DNA of 64,000 nt from Algoriphagus lacus (GTDB lineage Bacteria; Bacteroidota; Bacteroidia; Cytophagales; Cyclobacteriaceae). Made by a program: the position numbers and the translations under genes. The notes under the pieces were generated by a model. That model did not search any database, was not told the origin of the DNA, and saw only the letters and a program-made list of their open reading frames with translations. How positions within the stretch are numbered: the stretch's first letter is position 1; each line of letters begins with the position of its first letter. The stretch covers positions 363,779 through 427,778 of the forward strand of contig NZ_QXML01000003.1 in assembly GCF_003583985.1 (NCBI RefSeq), written 5' to 3'. Positions 16,415-26,039 of the stretch are shown piece after piece.

Positions 16415-17458
16415 ATGAAATTAAAATTCGGCACAGTTGAAGAAAACGTAGTAACCAGAGACGAATTCCCTCTCGAAAAAGCCAGAGAAGTACTCAAAAA
16501 CGAAGTAATTGCGGTTTTGGGCTACGGCGTTCAGGGTCCAGGTCAGGCACTAAACCTGAAGGACAATGGATTCAACGTGATTGTAGGACAGCGTAAAGGT
16601 TCCAAGACCTGGGACAAAGCCGTTTCTGACGGATGGGTTCCTGGTGTGACACTTTTTGATTTGGAAGAGGCTTGTGAAAGAGGCACAATTCTTCAGTTTT
16701 TGCTCTCTGATGCTGGACAGATTGCCCTTTGGCCAACTGTGAAAAAACACCTGACTCCTGGGAAAGCACTTTACTTCTCCCATGGTTTCGGAGTGACTTA
16801 TAAGGAAAAAACCGGAATCATTCCTCCGGCAGATGTGGATGTGATTTTGGTTGCTCCAAAAGGTTCAGGTACTTCTTTGAGAAGAATGTTTGTGGAAGGA
16901 CGTGGCTTGAACTCCTCTTTTGCCATCTATCAGGATGCTACCGGCAAGGCAAAAGATCGCGTAGTTGCTTTGGGCATTGGAGTAGGCTCAGGATACTTGT
17001 TCGAGACCGATTTCTATAGAGAAGTGACGTCTGACTTGACCGGAGAAAGAGGAACCTTGATGGGTGCTATTCAAGGAATTTTTGCGGCTCAGTACGAAGT
17101 ATTGAGAGCAAATGGCCATACGCCATCCGAGGCTTTCAACGAAACCGTGGAAGAATTGACTCAGTCTTTGATGCCTTTGGTGGCTGAAAACGGAATGGAC
17201 TGGATGTATGCCAACTGTTCAACTACTGCTCAGCGTGGCGCCTTGGATTGGTGGAAGCCTTTCCGCGATGCGACCAAGCCAGTATTCGAAGCGCTTTACA
17301 ACTCTGTAAAAACCGGTGTGGAAGCGCAGAAATCAATCGATTCCAATTCCAAACCTGACTACAGAGAAAAGTTGGAAGCTGAATTGAAGGAATTGCGTGA
17401 GTCTGAAATGTGGCAGGCCGGTGCGGTCGTCCGTCAGTTGAGACCAGAAAATAATTAA
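16415..17458 (+). CDS. ilvC: Ketol-acid reductoisomerase
   Basis: A 347-residue NADPH-dependent enzyme that isomerises and reduces acetolactate and acetohydroxybutyrate. The Rossmann motif GYGVQGPGQ is at 36-44 and is followed by a basic, NADPH-type loop (QRKGSKTW, 59-66). The catalytic lysine/aspartate/glutamate region includes [11 protein letters not shown], the conserved [13 protein letters not shown], and [13 protein letters not shown] near the C-terminus. The length fits the short (class I) form. It lies between ilvN and leuA, completing the valine arm. Confidence 0.96.
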   Translation: MKLKFGTVEENVVTRDEFPLEKAREVLKNEVIAVLGYGVQGPGQALNLKDNGFNVIVGQRKGSKTWDKAVSDGWVPGVTLFDLEEACERGTILQFLLSDAGQIALWPTVKKHLTPGKALYFSHGFGVTYKEKTGIIPPADVDVILVAPKGSGTSLRRMFVEGRGLNSSFAIYQDATGKAKDRVVALGIGVGSGYLFETDFYREVTSDLTGERGTLMGAIQGIFAAQYEVLRANGHTPSEAFNETVEELTQSLMPLVAENGMDWMYANCSTTAQRGALDWWKPFRDATKPVFEALYNSVKTGVEAQKSIDSNSKPDYREKLEAELKELRESEMWQAGAVVRQLRPENN

Positions 17459-17478
17459 TCCCCAAACCCCCAAATACG

Positions 17479-18987
17479 ATGAGTGACAAGCTGTGGATTT
17501 TTGATACAACCCTGAGAGATGGGGAGCAAGTGCCCGGGTGTCAGCTGAACACCCAGGAAAAAATCGTGGTGGCCCAGGCCCTCGAAGCACTTGGTGTGGA
17601 TATAATCGAGGCAGGCTTTCCGATTTCCAGTCCGGGTGATTTCAATTCGGTAGTTGAAATTTCAAAAGCAGTCTCCAATCCGATCATTTGCGCACTTTCC
17701 CGTGCTGTTGAAAAAGATATCGAAGTAGCTGCAGCAGCGCTCAAATATGCCAAAAAGGGGCGAATTCATACCGGGATCGGGGTTTCCCCGTACCATATCC
17801 AATTCAAACTTCGCTCTACTCCCGACGATATCATTGCCCGTGGGGTAGCTGCGGTGAAGTTTGCCAAGCGTTTTGTGGAGGATGTGGAATTCTATGCTGA
17901 GGACGCAGGTCGCTCTGAACCGGATTTCCTCTGCAAAATCATCGAGGAGGTAATCAAAGCCGGCGCTACAGTAGTCAATATCCCGGATACCACGGGCTAT
18001 TGTCTCCCGGAGCAATATGGGGCCATCATTGCGAACTTGAAAAACAATGTTCCAAACATTGACAAGGCAATAATTGCAACCCATTGCCACAACGACCTGG
18101 GAATGGCCACTGCCAATACCATCGCCGGAGTGCAGCATGGCGCAAGACAAGTGGAAGTCACCATCAATGGAATAGGGGAACGTGCCGGAAATACTTCCAT
18201 GGAAGAGGTCGTAATGGCAATCAAATGCCATAAGACTATTCCGGTGTATACCAATATTGTTACCCCAAGAATTTACCAGACCAGCCGCTTGGTTTCCAAG
18301 CTGATGAATATGCCGGTGCAGCCGAATAAGGCGATCGTGGGTAGAAATGCTTTCGCCCACTCTTCCGGAATCCATCAGGATGGAGTGCTCAAGCACCGTG
18401 AAAACTACGAAATCATTGATCCAAAGGAAGTTGGGGTGGAGGAGTCTTCCATCGTCTTGACAGCAAGGTCCGGCCGTGCAGCTTTGAAACACCATTTGGA
18501 TGCTTTGGGAGTGGAATTGGAAGGAGAGGAGCTGAGAGAGGTTTACGAAGCCTTCTTGCTTTTGGCAGATTCCAAGCGCGATATCGGGAGAAAAGATCTA
18601 CTTGAGCTGGTGGGCAAATACCTTGATGAATCCCACTTCATTGAATTGGAAAATGTCAGCTATTCATCCAACGGGTCAGTAAACGCAGAGGTGAAATTGA
18701 AAGTTGGCAATGAGTCCCACGTGGCTGCTTCTTCAGGAGTTGGTCCGGTGGATGCTGTTTTGAAAGCCATCGAAAAAATTGTGAAGCCGCAGGTGGATTT
18801 GGAGGAATTCCTGATTCAGGCCATTACCCATGGCAGTGACGATGTGGCCAAAGTCCACATGCGCCTCATCAAATCCGACAAACCCTATTACGGTTTTGCA
18901 TCAAACAAAGACATCGTACTAGCCTCAGCGCAGGCTTTTGTCGATGCACTTAACAAAATTCCAGTCAAAGAATACGTGACTGCTTAA
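17479..18987 (+). CDS. leuA: 2-isopropylmalate synthase
   Basis: A 502-residue Claisen-condensing enzyme that joins acetyl-CoA and 2-oxoisovalerate. The TIM-barrel catalytic domain has DTTLRDGEQ (R13, D14), [14 protein letters not shown], and the metal-binding [13 protein letters not shown]. The linker has [15 protein letters not shown]. The C-terminal LeuA dimer domain (about 380-500) is the usual leucine-feedback site. The FYAEDAGR pocket is of the classical LeuA type and differs from that of the second, citramalate-synthase-like gene in this operon. Confidence 0.95.
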   Translation: MSDKLWIFDTTLRDGEQVPGCQLNTQEKIVVAQALEALGVDIIEAGFPISSPGDFNSVVEISKAVSNPIICALSRAVEKDIEVAAAALKYAKKGRIHTGIGVSPYHIQFKLRSTPDDIIARGVAAVKFAKRFVEDVEFYAEDAGRSEPDFLCKIIEEVIKAGATVVNIPDTTGYCLPEQYGAIIANLKNNVPNIDKAIIATHCHNDLGMATANTIAGVQHGARQVEVTINGIGERAGNTSMEEVVMAIKCHKTIPVYTNIVTPRIYQTSRLVSKLMNMPVQPNKAIVGRNAFAHSSGIHQDGVLKHRENYEIIDPKEVGVEESSIVLTARSGRAALKHHLDALGVELEGEELREVYEAFLLLADSKRDIGRKDLLELVGKYLDESHFIELENVSYSSNGSVNAEVKLKVGNESHVAASSGVGPVDAVLKAIEKIVKPQVDLEEFLIQAITHGSDDVAKVHMRLIKSDKPYYGFASNKDIVLASAQAFVDALNKIPVKEYVTA

Positions 18988-18989
18988 TT

Positions 18990-20396
18990 ATGGAAAAGAC
19001 AACATTATTTGATAAAATCTGGGATTCGCACGTTGTGAAATCCGTCCCGGCAGGTCCGGATGTATTCTTCATCGATAAGCATTTTATTCATGAAGTGACA
19101 TCCCCGGTCGCTTTCCTTAATCTGGAAACCCGTGGTATCGGAGTGAAATATCCTCACCGGACTATTGCTACACCGGATCACAACGTCCCAACGGTAGATC
19201 AGGATAAGACCATCAAGGATAAGCTTTCCCGAATGCAGGTGGAAAAACTCCGCGAAAACTGCAAAAAATACGGAATCGAACTTCATGACTTGGGTTCTGC
19301 TCACCACGGAATCGTCCACGTGATCGGTCCCGAACTGGGTGTAACTCAGCCGGGAATGACGATCGTGTGCGGGGACTCCCACACTTCCACTCACGGTGCT
19401 TTCGGTGCCATTGCTTTTGGTATCGGTACTTCGGAAGTGGAAATGGTACTTGCTACACAGTGTATCATGCAGTCCAAGCCGAAAAAAATGAGAATCTCTG
19501 TCAATGGAACCCTGGGAAAAGGGGTGACTTCCAAGGACATCATTCTCTACATCATTTCAAAAATCTCAGCAGCCGGTGCTACCGGGTACTTTGTGGAATA
19601 TGCCGGTTCTGCGATCCAGAGCCTATCCATGGAAGCCCGGATGACCATCTGCAACATGTCCATCGAAATGGGCGCACGTGGTGGTCTGATAGCACCCGAC
19701 GAGACGACCTTCAACTACCTGAAAGGAAAGCAATATGCTCCAAAAGGTGCCGATTGGGACAAGGCGGTTGCTTATTGGAAAACCTTGAAAACTGACGAAG
19801 GGGCAACTTTCGACAAGGAATTGGTTTTCGATGCTGCCGATATCGAGCCGATGATTACTTACGGAACCAACCCCGGTATGGGAATCAAGGTGATTGGAAA
19901 TATCCCTACCACCGAAGGAATGGAAGGATCCAATAAAACTTCTTACCTCAAATCCTTGGATTACATGGGTTTCAAGCCAGGTGAACCGGTCAAAGGAAAG
20001 CTTGTGGACTACGTGTTCGTGGGTTCTTGTACCAATGGCCGAATCGAAGACATCCGTTCCGTAGCTCAGTTTGTCAAAGGCCACAAAAAAGCCGATAACA
20101 TCACCGCATGGATCGTTCCGGGTTCTCGGGAAGTGGAGAAAATGGCTCATGAAGAAGGCTTGGTGAAAATCCTAGAAGATGCTGGATTTGAACTTCGTCA
20201 GCCAGGCTGTTCAGCTTGTCTTGCGATGAATGACGACAAGATTCCTTCCGGGAAATATGCCGTTTCAACCTCCAACAGAAACTTCGAAGGCCGTCAGGGG
20301 CCAGGTGCCCGCACCATGCTTGCCTCTCCTTTGACAGTGGCAGCAGTGGCGATCACCGGCAAAATCACCGATCCGCGGGAAGTATTTGAGAATTAA
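18990..20396 (+). CDS. leuC: 3-isopropylmalate dehydratase large subunit
   Basis: A 468-residue aconitase-family subunit carrying the [4Fe-4S] cluster. The ligands are C347 (VGSCTNGR), C407 and C410 (GCSACLAMN). [20 protein letters not shown] is split around positions 130-148. With LeuD it isomerises 2- to 3-isopropylmalate; in an organism using CimA the same complex converts citramalate to 3-methylmalate. It starts two bases after leuA. Confidence 0.97.
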   Translation: MEKTTLFDKIWDSHVVKSVPAGPDVFFIDKHFIHEVTSPVAFLNLETRGIGVKYPHRTIATPDHNVPTVDQDKTIKDKLSRMQVEKLRENCKKYGIELHDLGSAHHGIVHVIGPELGVTQPGMTIVCGDSHTSTHGAFGAIAFGIGTSEVEMVLATQCIMQSKPKKMRISVNGTLGKGVTSKDIILYIISKISAAGATGYFVEYAGSAIQSLSMEARMTICNMSIEMGARGGLIAPDETTFNYLKGKQYAPKGADWDKAVAYWKTLKTDEGATFDKELVFDAADIEPMITYGTNPGMGIKVIGNIPTTEGMEGSNKTSYLKSLDYMGFKPGEPVKGKLVDYVFVGSCTNGRIEDIRSVAQFVKGHKKADNITAWIVPGSREVEKMAHEEGLVKILEDAGFELRQPGCSACLAMNDDKIPSGKYAVSTSNRNFEGRQGPGARTMLASPLTVAAVAITGKITDPREVFEN

Positions 20397-20397
20397 T

Positions 20398-20431
20398 TTT
20401 TCAATCTTCCAATCTTTCAATTTTACAATTC
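20398..20431. repeat. Low-complexity TTCAATCTTCCAAT-type repeat between leuC and leuD
   Basis: A run of degenerate 8-9 bp units (TCAATCTTCC, AATCTTTCAA, TTTTACAATT) fills almost the whole leuC-leuD spacer. The same kind of sequence occurs in the gaps at about 46.3 kb and 52.9 kb, so it is an interspersed family and not a feature of this operon. Confidence 0.6.
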
Positions 20432-20438
20432 GAAAAAA

Positions 20439-21029
20439 ATGGCTTACGATAAATTTACTGTACTGCGAAGCACTGCGGTTCCTTTGCCGACTGAAAACGT
20501 GGACACCGATCAAATTATTCCTGCCCGTTTCCTTAAGGCAACTGAGCGAGAAGGTTTTGGAGACAACTTGTTCCGTGACTGGAGATATGATGTCGAAGGC
20601 AATCCCAAGAAAGATTTTGTCCTTAATGATCCTACCTATACCGGAAAAATCCTCGTTGCAGGCAAAAACTTCGGTTCGGGTTCCAGCCGCGAGCATGCCG
20701 TTTGGGCAATCTACGATTATGGATTTCGATGTGTGGTTTCCAGCTTTTTTGCAGACATCTTCAAAAATAACTGTCTGAACATCGGAGTACTTCCGGTGAC
20801 GGTATCTGCAGAATTCGCTGAAAAACTATTTGACGCCATTCAGGCTGATCCCAAAACTGAGATCGAAGTAAACTTACCTGAACAAAAGATCAAATTGCTT
20901 TCCACAGGTGAGTTTGAGTCTTTTGACATCAATGAATACAAAAAAGACAACATGCAAAATGGCTTCGATGACATCGACTATTTGCTGAATATGTCTTCTG
21001 AAATCGATGCCTTTGCAGCATCCAGGTAA
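20439..21029 (+). CDS. leuD: 3-isopropylmalate dehydratase small subunit
   Basis: A 196-residue swivel-domain partner of LeuC. Family motifs are the N-terminal NVDTDQIIPARFLK and the substrate-loop signature GKNFGSGSSREHAVWAI, then FADIFKNNCLN and LPVT. It is slightly separated from leuC by a 42-base repeat-filled spacer and precedes cimA by 14 bases. Confidence 0.96.
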   Translation: MAYDKFTVLRSTAVPLPTENVDTDQIIPARFLKATEREGFGDNLFRDWRYDVEGNPKKDFVLNDPTYTGKILVAGKNFGSGSSREHAVWAIYDYGFRCVVSSFFADIFKNNCLNIGVLPVTVSAEFAEKLFDAIQADPKTEIEVNLPEQKIKLLSTGEFESFDINEYKKDNMQNGFDDIDYLLNMSSEIDAFAASR

Positions 21030-21043
21030 TCCACTTTAAAAAA

Positions 21044-22669
21044 ATGGAGGCAAACAGAAATCATGCGGGTCAGCCCTCTAAGGGCCTTGAGAATCGTCGC
21101 ATAGAAATCATGGATACGACCCTGAGGGATGGAGAACAGACCTCTGGCGTTTCCTTTTTGCCTTCTGAAAAGCTTCAGATTGCCAAGTTGCTTTTGGAAG
21201 AACTGAAAGTGGACCGCATCGAAGTGGCTTCTGCACGGGTTTCTGAAGGAGAACTCGAAGGCGTGCAAAAGATCACCCAGTGGGCAGCTCAAAAGGGCTA
21301 TTTGGAACGTGTGGAGGTGTTGGGATTTGTGGATACTCCGGTTTCTGTTAATTGGATTGTAGAAGCAGGAGCAAAAGTTCTGAACCTGCTTACCAAGGGC
21401 TCTCTCAATCACCTCGTTCACCAGCTGAAAAAAACGCCCGAGCAGCATTATGCGGAAATTGCCAAAAGCATCGCCTTTGCGCAGCAAAACGGCATAGCTG
21501 TAAATGTGTACTTGGAAGACTGGTCCAATGGCATGCGCAATTCTCCGGAATACACCCTAGGTCTGATTGAGTTTTTAACCCACCAGCCGGTGAAGCGGAT
21601 TATGCTTCCGGATACCTTGGGGTTGCTTTCTCCGGATGAGGTAAAGGATTACTTTGATCTCATCGTAGCCAAGTTTCCCGGGATTCATTTCGATTTTCAT
21701 GCTCACAATGATTACGATCTCTCCGTGGCCAATGTCATGGAGGCGATTTTGCATGGTGCATCCGGTATTCACACCACCGTTAATGGACTGGGTGAAAGGG
21801 CTGGAAATGCACCTTTGGAATCGGTCATTGCGGTGATCAAGGATTTCACCAAGTTGGAAATCGGGGTGCAGGAGCAAAAGATTTTCCGGGTTTCCAAGCT
21901 GGTAGAGCAATTTTCAGGGCAGCATATTCCTGCAAACAAGCCTGTCGTTGGAGAAAATGTTTTCACCCAAACTGCCGGTATCCATGCCGACGGAGACAAC
22001 AAAAAGAACCTCTATTTCAATGATTTGCTTCCTGAGAGATTTGGTAGGCAACGAAAATATGCCTTGGGGAAAACCTCAGGCAAAGCCAATATCCTGAAGA
22101 ATCTGGAGGAGTTGGGCATCTCTCTGGAAAAAGACGAACTCACCCGGGTGACCCAGCGAATCATCGAATTGGGGGACAAAAAAGAGCGAGTGACGACCGA
22201 GGACCTCCCTTACATCATCTCCGATGTCCTGCAAAACAACTCGATTTCCAAATACATTAGCATCGAAGGCTATCACATGACTCATTCCAAGGGATTGAAG
22301 CCTTCTGTTCAACTAAGACTCAACGTGCATGGGAAGTCGTACGATGCCACCGCTACCGGAGACGGGCAGTATGATTCGTTCATGAGGGCTGTGAAAAAAA
22401 TCTACAAATCCCTCAAAAAGGAACTTCCCAAGCTGATAGATTACCATGTTTCCATTCCTCCCGGCGGGAAAACCGATGCCTTTGTGGAGACGGTGATTAC
22501 CTGGGATTATGGCAAGATATTTAAGACCAAAGGGCTCGACCCTGATCAAACCGTGGCTGCGATGATGGCCACAGAGAAAATGCTCAACATCGTCGAATCG
22601 TTTAACAAAATTCCCACGAAAGAAGAATCCGCTTATTATGGAAATGAATATCGCACTGCTGCCGGGTGA
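21044..22669 (+). CDS. cimA: (R)-citramalate synthase, LeuA2/CimA type
   Basis: A 541-residue second member of the isopropylmalate/homocitrate synthase family. [15 protein letters not shown] carries the catalytic R28/D29 pair, FHAHNDYDLSVAN the metal site, and VVGENVFTQTAGIHADGD the linker; a regulatory LeuA-type domain occupies about 400-541. The residues that line the pyruvate pocket in Leptospira interrogans citramalate synthase (L81, L104, Y144, as I recall) fall on L93, L116 and Y156 here with a constant offset of 12, within VEVLGFVD, LNLLTKGS and NVYLEDWSNG. Those surrounding stretches also match that enzyme closely. I infer condensation of pyruvate with acetyl-CoA, the first step of threonine-independent isoleucine synthesis. 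Its place between leuD and leuB fits this. A plain second LeuA is the alternative. Confidence 0.82.
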   Translation: MEANRNHAGQPSKGLENRRIEIMDTTLRDGEQTSGVSFLPSEKLQIAKLLLEELKVDRIEVASARVSEGELEGVQKITQWAAQKGYLERVEVLGFVDTPVSVNWIVEAGAKVLNLLTKGSLNHLVHQLKKTPEQHYAEIAKSIAFAQQNGIAVNVYLEDWSNGMRNSPEYTLGLIEFLTHQPVKRIMLPDTLGLLSPDEVKDYFDLIVAKFPGIHFDFHAHNDYDLSVANVMEAILHGASGIHTTVNGLGERAGNAPLESVIAVIKDFTKLEIGVQEQKIFRVSKLVEQFSGQHIPANKPVVGENVFTQTAGIHADGDNKKNLYFNDLLPERFGRQRKYALGKTSGKANILKNLEELGISLEKDELTRVTQRIIELGDKKERVTTEDLPYIISDVLQNNSISKYISIEGYHMTHSKGLKPSVQLRLNVHGKSYDATATGDGQYDSFMRAVKKIYKSLKKELPKLIDYHVSIPPGGKTDAFVETVITWDYGKIFKTKGLDPDQTVAAMMATEKMLNIVESFNKIPTKEESAYYGNEYRTAAG

Positions 22670-23705
22670 CGGCATCGGTCCTGAAGTCATTGCTCAGGCA
22701 GTTAAAGTAGTAAAGGCCATCGGCCAAAAGTTCGGTCACAAAATCACGTTCAAAGAAGGCTTAGTTGGTGCTTGTGCCATTGATGCTACAGGAGACCCTT
22801 ATCCCAATGCCACGCATGAGATATGTGCCGCTTCTGATGCAGTTCTCTTCGGAGCGATTGGTGACCCTAAGTATGACAACGATCCCAAAGCCAAAGTCCG
22901 CCCCGAGCAAGGTTTGCTCAGAATGAGACAAAAGCTTGGACTTTTTGCCAATGTCAGACCCACTTTCACTTTCCCTTCTTTGGTTCATAAGTCTCCGTTG
23001 AAGCTTGACCGAGTAGATGGGGTGGATTTGGTCTTTTTCAGGGAATTGACCGGAGGTATTTACTTCGGTGAGCCAAGAGGCAGAAACGAACAAGGTACCA
23101 AAGCTTTTGATACCAATGTGTACAGCAAGGAGGAGATCGTTCGATTGGCCAGAATGGGTTTTGAAGCTGCGCAAAGGAGAAGAAAACTCCTGACCTGTGT
23201 TGACAAAGCCAACGTGATGGCGACTTCCAGACTTTGGAGAGAAACCGTACAGGAATTGGCTCCGGAATATCCTGATGTCAAAGTGGAATATGAGTTTGTC
23301 GATGCTGTAGCGATGCGACTGATCCAATGGCCAAAGGCATACGATGTCCTCATTACCGAAAACCTATTCGGCGACATCCTGACTGACGAGGCATCCGTGA
23401 TTTCGGGTTCCATGGGCTTGATGCCTTCCGCGTCCTTGGGGTCAAAGGTGAAGCTTTTCGAACCGATTCACGGTTCCTATCCTCAGGCAGCAGGCAAGGA
23501 TATCGCCAATCCGCTTGGAACAGTTCTTTCCGCAGCCATGATGTTTGATTATGCCTTTGGATTGGCTGAGGAAGCCAAACTTATCAGCGACGTGGTCAAT
23601 CTTTCTTTAGCAGAAGGAATCGTGACCGAAGATATTGCCGAAGGTGGCAAAGCCTACAAGACCTCCGAAGTTGGGGATTGGCTGGCAGCCAAGATTTTGG
23701 GATAA
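22638..23705 (+). CDS. leuB: 3-isopropylmalate dehydrogenase
   Basis: A 355-residue NAD-dependent decarboxylating dehydrogenase of the isocitrate/isopropylmalate family. It shows LLPGDGIGPEV at the N-terminus, the substrate arginines around GLLRMRQKLGLFANVRP, the ELTGGIYFGEPRG loop, TENLFGDILTDEAS with metal aspartates, and the NAD motif EPIHGSYPQAAGKDIANP. The start overlaps the end of cimA by 32 bases; an in-frame ATG two codons later is equally possible. It is the last gene of the operon and is followed by a terminator. Confidence 0.96.
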   Translation: MEMNIALLPGDGIGPEVIAQAVKVVKAIGQKFGHKITFKEGLVGACAIDATGDPYPNATHEICAASDAVLFGAIGDPKYDNDPKAKVRPEQGLLRMRQKLGLFANVRPTFTFPSLVHKSPLKLDRVDGVDLVFFRELTGGIYFGEPRGRNEQGTKAFDTNVYSKEEIVRLARMGFEAAQRRRKLLTCVDKANVMATSRLWRETVQELAPEYPDVKVEYEFVDAVAMRLIQWPKAYDVLITENLFGDILTDEASVISGSMGLMPSASLGSKVKLFEPIHGSYPQAAGKDIANPLGTVLSAAMMFDYAFGLAEEAKLISDVVNLSLAEGIVTEDIAEGGKAYKTSEVGDWLAAKILG

Positions 23706-23726
23706 TTTTCCCGTCTATAAACGAAG

Positions 23727-23757
23727 AAACCACCTCAGGGATGAGGTGGTTTTTTTA
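23727..23757 (+). terminator. Rho-independent terminator of the ilv-leu operon
   Basis: An 11-bp stem (AAACCACCTCA / TGAGGTGGTTT) with the tetraloop GGGA runs directly into a T tract, 21 bases after the leuB stop. Confidence 0.9.
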
Positions 23758-23944
23758 TTGACTTTAGAATGGACTCGATTTCAAGTACCAGATTTTGATG
23801 TACCCCTTTTTTCCTTTTCTTCTTTAAAAGAAAGCAAACATATATTTCAATCACTGTAGAGAAGAGTATAAAAAATATGAAAACCTGAGTTCGGACATTT
23901 TCAACGTGTGAGGTGTTGTCGCCTAACTTTTTCTTGGATTTAAG

Positions 23945-24184
23945 TCATTTAGGATCATTCACTTTTTGCATTAATCCTTTAACAGATAAATCTTCATCAA
24001 TCAGAGGCCAGTGAATTCCATAGCCCGATGGAGAAATTTTGTAAAAAGCTCTTTCTACATCAGATGCCAAAAGTAGCTTCGATGAAACTTCCTCTAAATT
24101 TACTTTTAACACCCTGTGATCTAACAAAATGATCATTTTGTTTTCCTCAAACCTGATGTCAGAAATTTGGTGCGCATCTACCAT
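23945..24184 (-). CDS. DUF2442-like small protein
   Basis: A 79-residue protein beginning MVDAHQISDIRFEENKMIIL and containing an internal LDHRVLKVNLE and the PSGYGIHWPLIDEDLSV stretch, which is characteristic of DUF2442. It starts four bases after the DUF4160 gene, with which this family is commonly paired. The biochemical function is unknown. The pair has been discussed as toxin-antitoxin-like, but nothing in the sequence proves it. The base composition is more A+T-rich than that of the flanking genes, which hints at acquisition. Confidence 0.75.
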   Translation of the reverse strand: MVDAHQISDIRFEENKMIILLDHRVLKVNLEEVSSKLLLASDVERAFYKISPSGYGIHWPLIDEDLSVKGLMQKVNDPK

Positions 24185-24188
24185 GATT

Positions 24189-24437
24189 TTACTTTTTGAA
24201 GTATTCTTTCCAAGATTGAACGATTAAATCGAAGTTTTGGAAAATTATTTTTCTTATTTCTTTTCTGGCTTTTGGAGTCAAATTATAACCAATCTCTTCC
24301 CGAATATCCATAATTTCTTCATCAATCCAGAACTTACATTCCATATCACCCTTTTGGGCATGAACGTGAATTGGTTCATTACCTTCATTGGAATAAAAGA
24401 AAAGCCTCCAACCAAGTATATAAAGTATTGTAGGCAT
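24189..24437 (-). CDS. DUF4160-like small protein
   Basis: An 82-residue protein starting MPTILYILGWRLFFYSNEG, then NEPIHVHAQKGDMECKFWID, the signature of DUF4160 (an N-terminal MPTI, a central R.FFYS and a HxH motif). I chose this ATG because it starts at the family's conserved MPTI and overlaps the stop of the upstream secreted-protein gene by one base (TAATG). It forms an operon-like unit with the DUF2442 gene. Function unknown; the lysine-rich C-terminus (KEYFKK) could suit nucleic acid binding, but that is a guess. Confidence 0.75.
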   Translation of the reverse strand: MPTILYILGWRLFFYSNEGNEPIHVHAQKGDMECKFWIDEEIMDIREEIGYNLTPKARKEIRKIIFQNFDLIVQSWKEYFKK

Positions 24438-25021
24438 TAGTCCCTCGCCGGATTGATCATAATATGCGCCCGATGCGTGCCCGGATCCATAATCCAAGGC
24501 AAGCCAGGTCCGGCAGGTTTCAAGGGCAATCCGGTGCTTTCCGCTGTCGCCCAAGGAATGTAGACAACTGAGCGCGTATAGGTGTTTTTTGCCTCTCCGG
24601 TAGTCCAATTGACATCTGCTTCTTCCGCAGTCAATGCATTGAGTAAGCTACCGGGGTCTCCCATTTTGAGTTTGCCACTTTTCGCTTCAGCCTCCCGAAT
24701 CTTGAAAATCTCATCCGCAGTTTTCCCTTCCTTTCTCAGTTGCCAACCTCGGGCCATAAAAGGTTGCAAACTCTTGTGGTAACAGGACACGCCCAGACCC
24801 GCTCGGCTGGATTCATCTGCGAGGCAGACGGTTTGGTTAGTGCCTTGACGGAGTAAAATGACTTCACCTTTTGCATCATAGCCATACACGGTTGCGGCAG
24901 CTCGCTGATCTTCCGGAGCTGCCAAGAGGGCCATTTTGATTTGAATTTCTTTGGAAGGTGCGGATTGGGAAAATGCCTGAAAACTGGTAAAAGTTACCAA
25001 AAGGCAAAGTAGTATCTTCAT
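24437..25021 (-). CDS. Secreted protein of unknown function
   Basis: A 194-residue protein with a clear signal peptide (MKILLCLLVTFTSFQAFSQ) and therefore periplasmic or secreted. The mature part has two cysteines flanking a conserved-looking loop (TVCLADESSRAGLGVSC), an alpha-helical lysine/glutamate-rich middle, and a C-terminal PAGPGLPWIMDPGTHRAHIM stretch. I do not recognise the family. It is divergent from truA, and its stop overlaps the start of the DUF4160 gene, which may simply reflect insertion of that pair here. Confidence 0.7.
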   Translation of the reverse strand: MKILLCLLVTFTSFQAFSQSAPSKEIQIKMALLAAPEDQRAAATVYGYDAKGEVILLRQGTNQTVCLADESSRAGLGVSCYHKSLQPFMARGWQLRKEGKTADEIFKIREAEAKSGKLKMGDPGSLLNALTAEEADVNWTTGEAKNTYTRSVVYIPWATAESTGLPLKPAGPGLPWIMDPGTHRAHIMINPARD

Positions 25022-25098
25022 GGTTCTTATTTTTGGGTTCCCTCAAGATACTCAACCTAAGAGGGGATTCAAAGCACCCACTTCTTTTCAGCCTATCC

Positions 25099-25881
25099 AT
25101 GCAATCCCGTTCGTTCACTTTCTTGTTTTCAATCAGCTATTTCGGGGCGAGGTTTAAGGGTTGGGCGGTCCAGCCGGGGCAACCCACTGTGCAGGGGAAA
25201 CTTGAAAAAGTCCTGCGGTTTGTTTTTGGTCACGAGGATTTTCAGATTCTGGGATCCAGCCGAACGGATGCCGGGGTAAGTTGCCGCTCTGGATTTGTTC
25301 AGATTTTCCTCCGGGAAAAAGTGGATTTGGAAGGGCTTCTGCCCGATTTCAACCTTCATCTAGGCGGAGAGATTCGGTTGGATTCAGTGCAGGAAGTTCC
25401 TCGAGAGTTCAATTTGATCCAAGCCGTGAAAAGGAAAACCTACCGGTATTACTTCTCCAACTCGGATGATTTTCACCCTTTTGCTTCGGCTTATTTGGTA
25501 CGCATTCCAGGAAAGTTGGATTTGGAAAAACTGAAAGAGGCGACTCAGCTTTTTGTCGGTCTTCATGATTTCAAAGCCTTTTGCACTCCCTCTCCAAATA
25601 AAACGGATTACTTCCGGGAGATTTTTTCCGCAGGGATTTATCCGTCGAATGAGTTTCAGGGGCAGTACTTTCCGAAAGAGATTTTCTATTTCGAAGTCAC
25701 TGGCAATGGCTTTCTTCACCATCAGGTCAGGATCATGATGAATGCGATCTGGAAAGCCGGAAGAGGAGAAATCACCCTGGAACAGCTAAGTCAACGGCTC
25801 AAAAATCCTGAGGGATGCGAGAAAATCGCTCCTGCCCCGGCAAATGGTTTGGTGTTGTGGGAAACGGTGTTGGAGGTTTAA
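25099..25881 (+). CDS. truA: tRNA pseudouridine synthase A
   Basis: A 260-residue TruA that isomerises uridines 38-40 in the anticodon stem. The catalytic motif SSRTDAGVSC carries the nucleophilic aspartate; the first forefinger region ISYFGARFKGWAVQPGQPT and the C-terminal NGFLHHQVRIMMNAIW are typical. The RTDAGV context (SSRTDAGVSCRS) deviates from the more common GAGRTDAGVHA, as seen in Bacteroidota enzymes. I chose the ATG giving MQSRSFTFLF; the upstream in-frame region overlaps the divergent promoter area. Confidence 0.9.
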   Translation: MQSRSFTFLFSISYFGARFKGWAVQPGQPTVQGKLEKVLRFVFGHEDFQILGSSRTDAGVSCRSGFVQIFLREKVDLEGLLPDFNLHLGGEIRLDSVQEVPREFNLIQAVKRKTYRYYFSNSDDFHPFASAYLVRIPGKLDLEKLKEATQLFVGLHDFKAFCTPSPNKTDYFREIFSAGIYPSNEFQGQYFPKEIFYFEVTGNGFLHHQVRIMMNAIWKAGRGEITLEQLSQRLKNPEGCEKIAPAPANGLVLWETVLEV

Positions 25882-25978
25882 CTTTCTGGCAAGTTGTCCT
25901 GCTTCTCCAAAAGCTGGAAGATATAGAGGATAAGGAAAATGCTGCTTTCGGAAAATCAGTAAAGCGGAAATCCCCCCG

Positions 25979-25995
25979 CCCCCTTGAGAAGGGGG
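25979..25995. repeat. Small GC-rich palindrome between convergent genes
   Basis: CCCCCTT-GAG-AAGGGGG, a 7-bp perfect stem in the 158-base gap between truA and the convergent sulfatase gene. There is no T run on either side, so it is not a canonical terminator. Confidence 0.45.
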
Positions 25996-26039
25996 AGTTC
26001 GCCAAATTCAGATTTTAGCCTTTCTTTAAAATTCAACTT

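Noticed and set aside
21044..22669. Reading cimA as a simple redundant copy of leuA
   Set aside because: Its pocket residues and surrounding motifs match citramalate synthase and differ from the classical leuA in the same operon.
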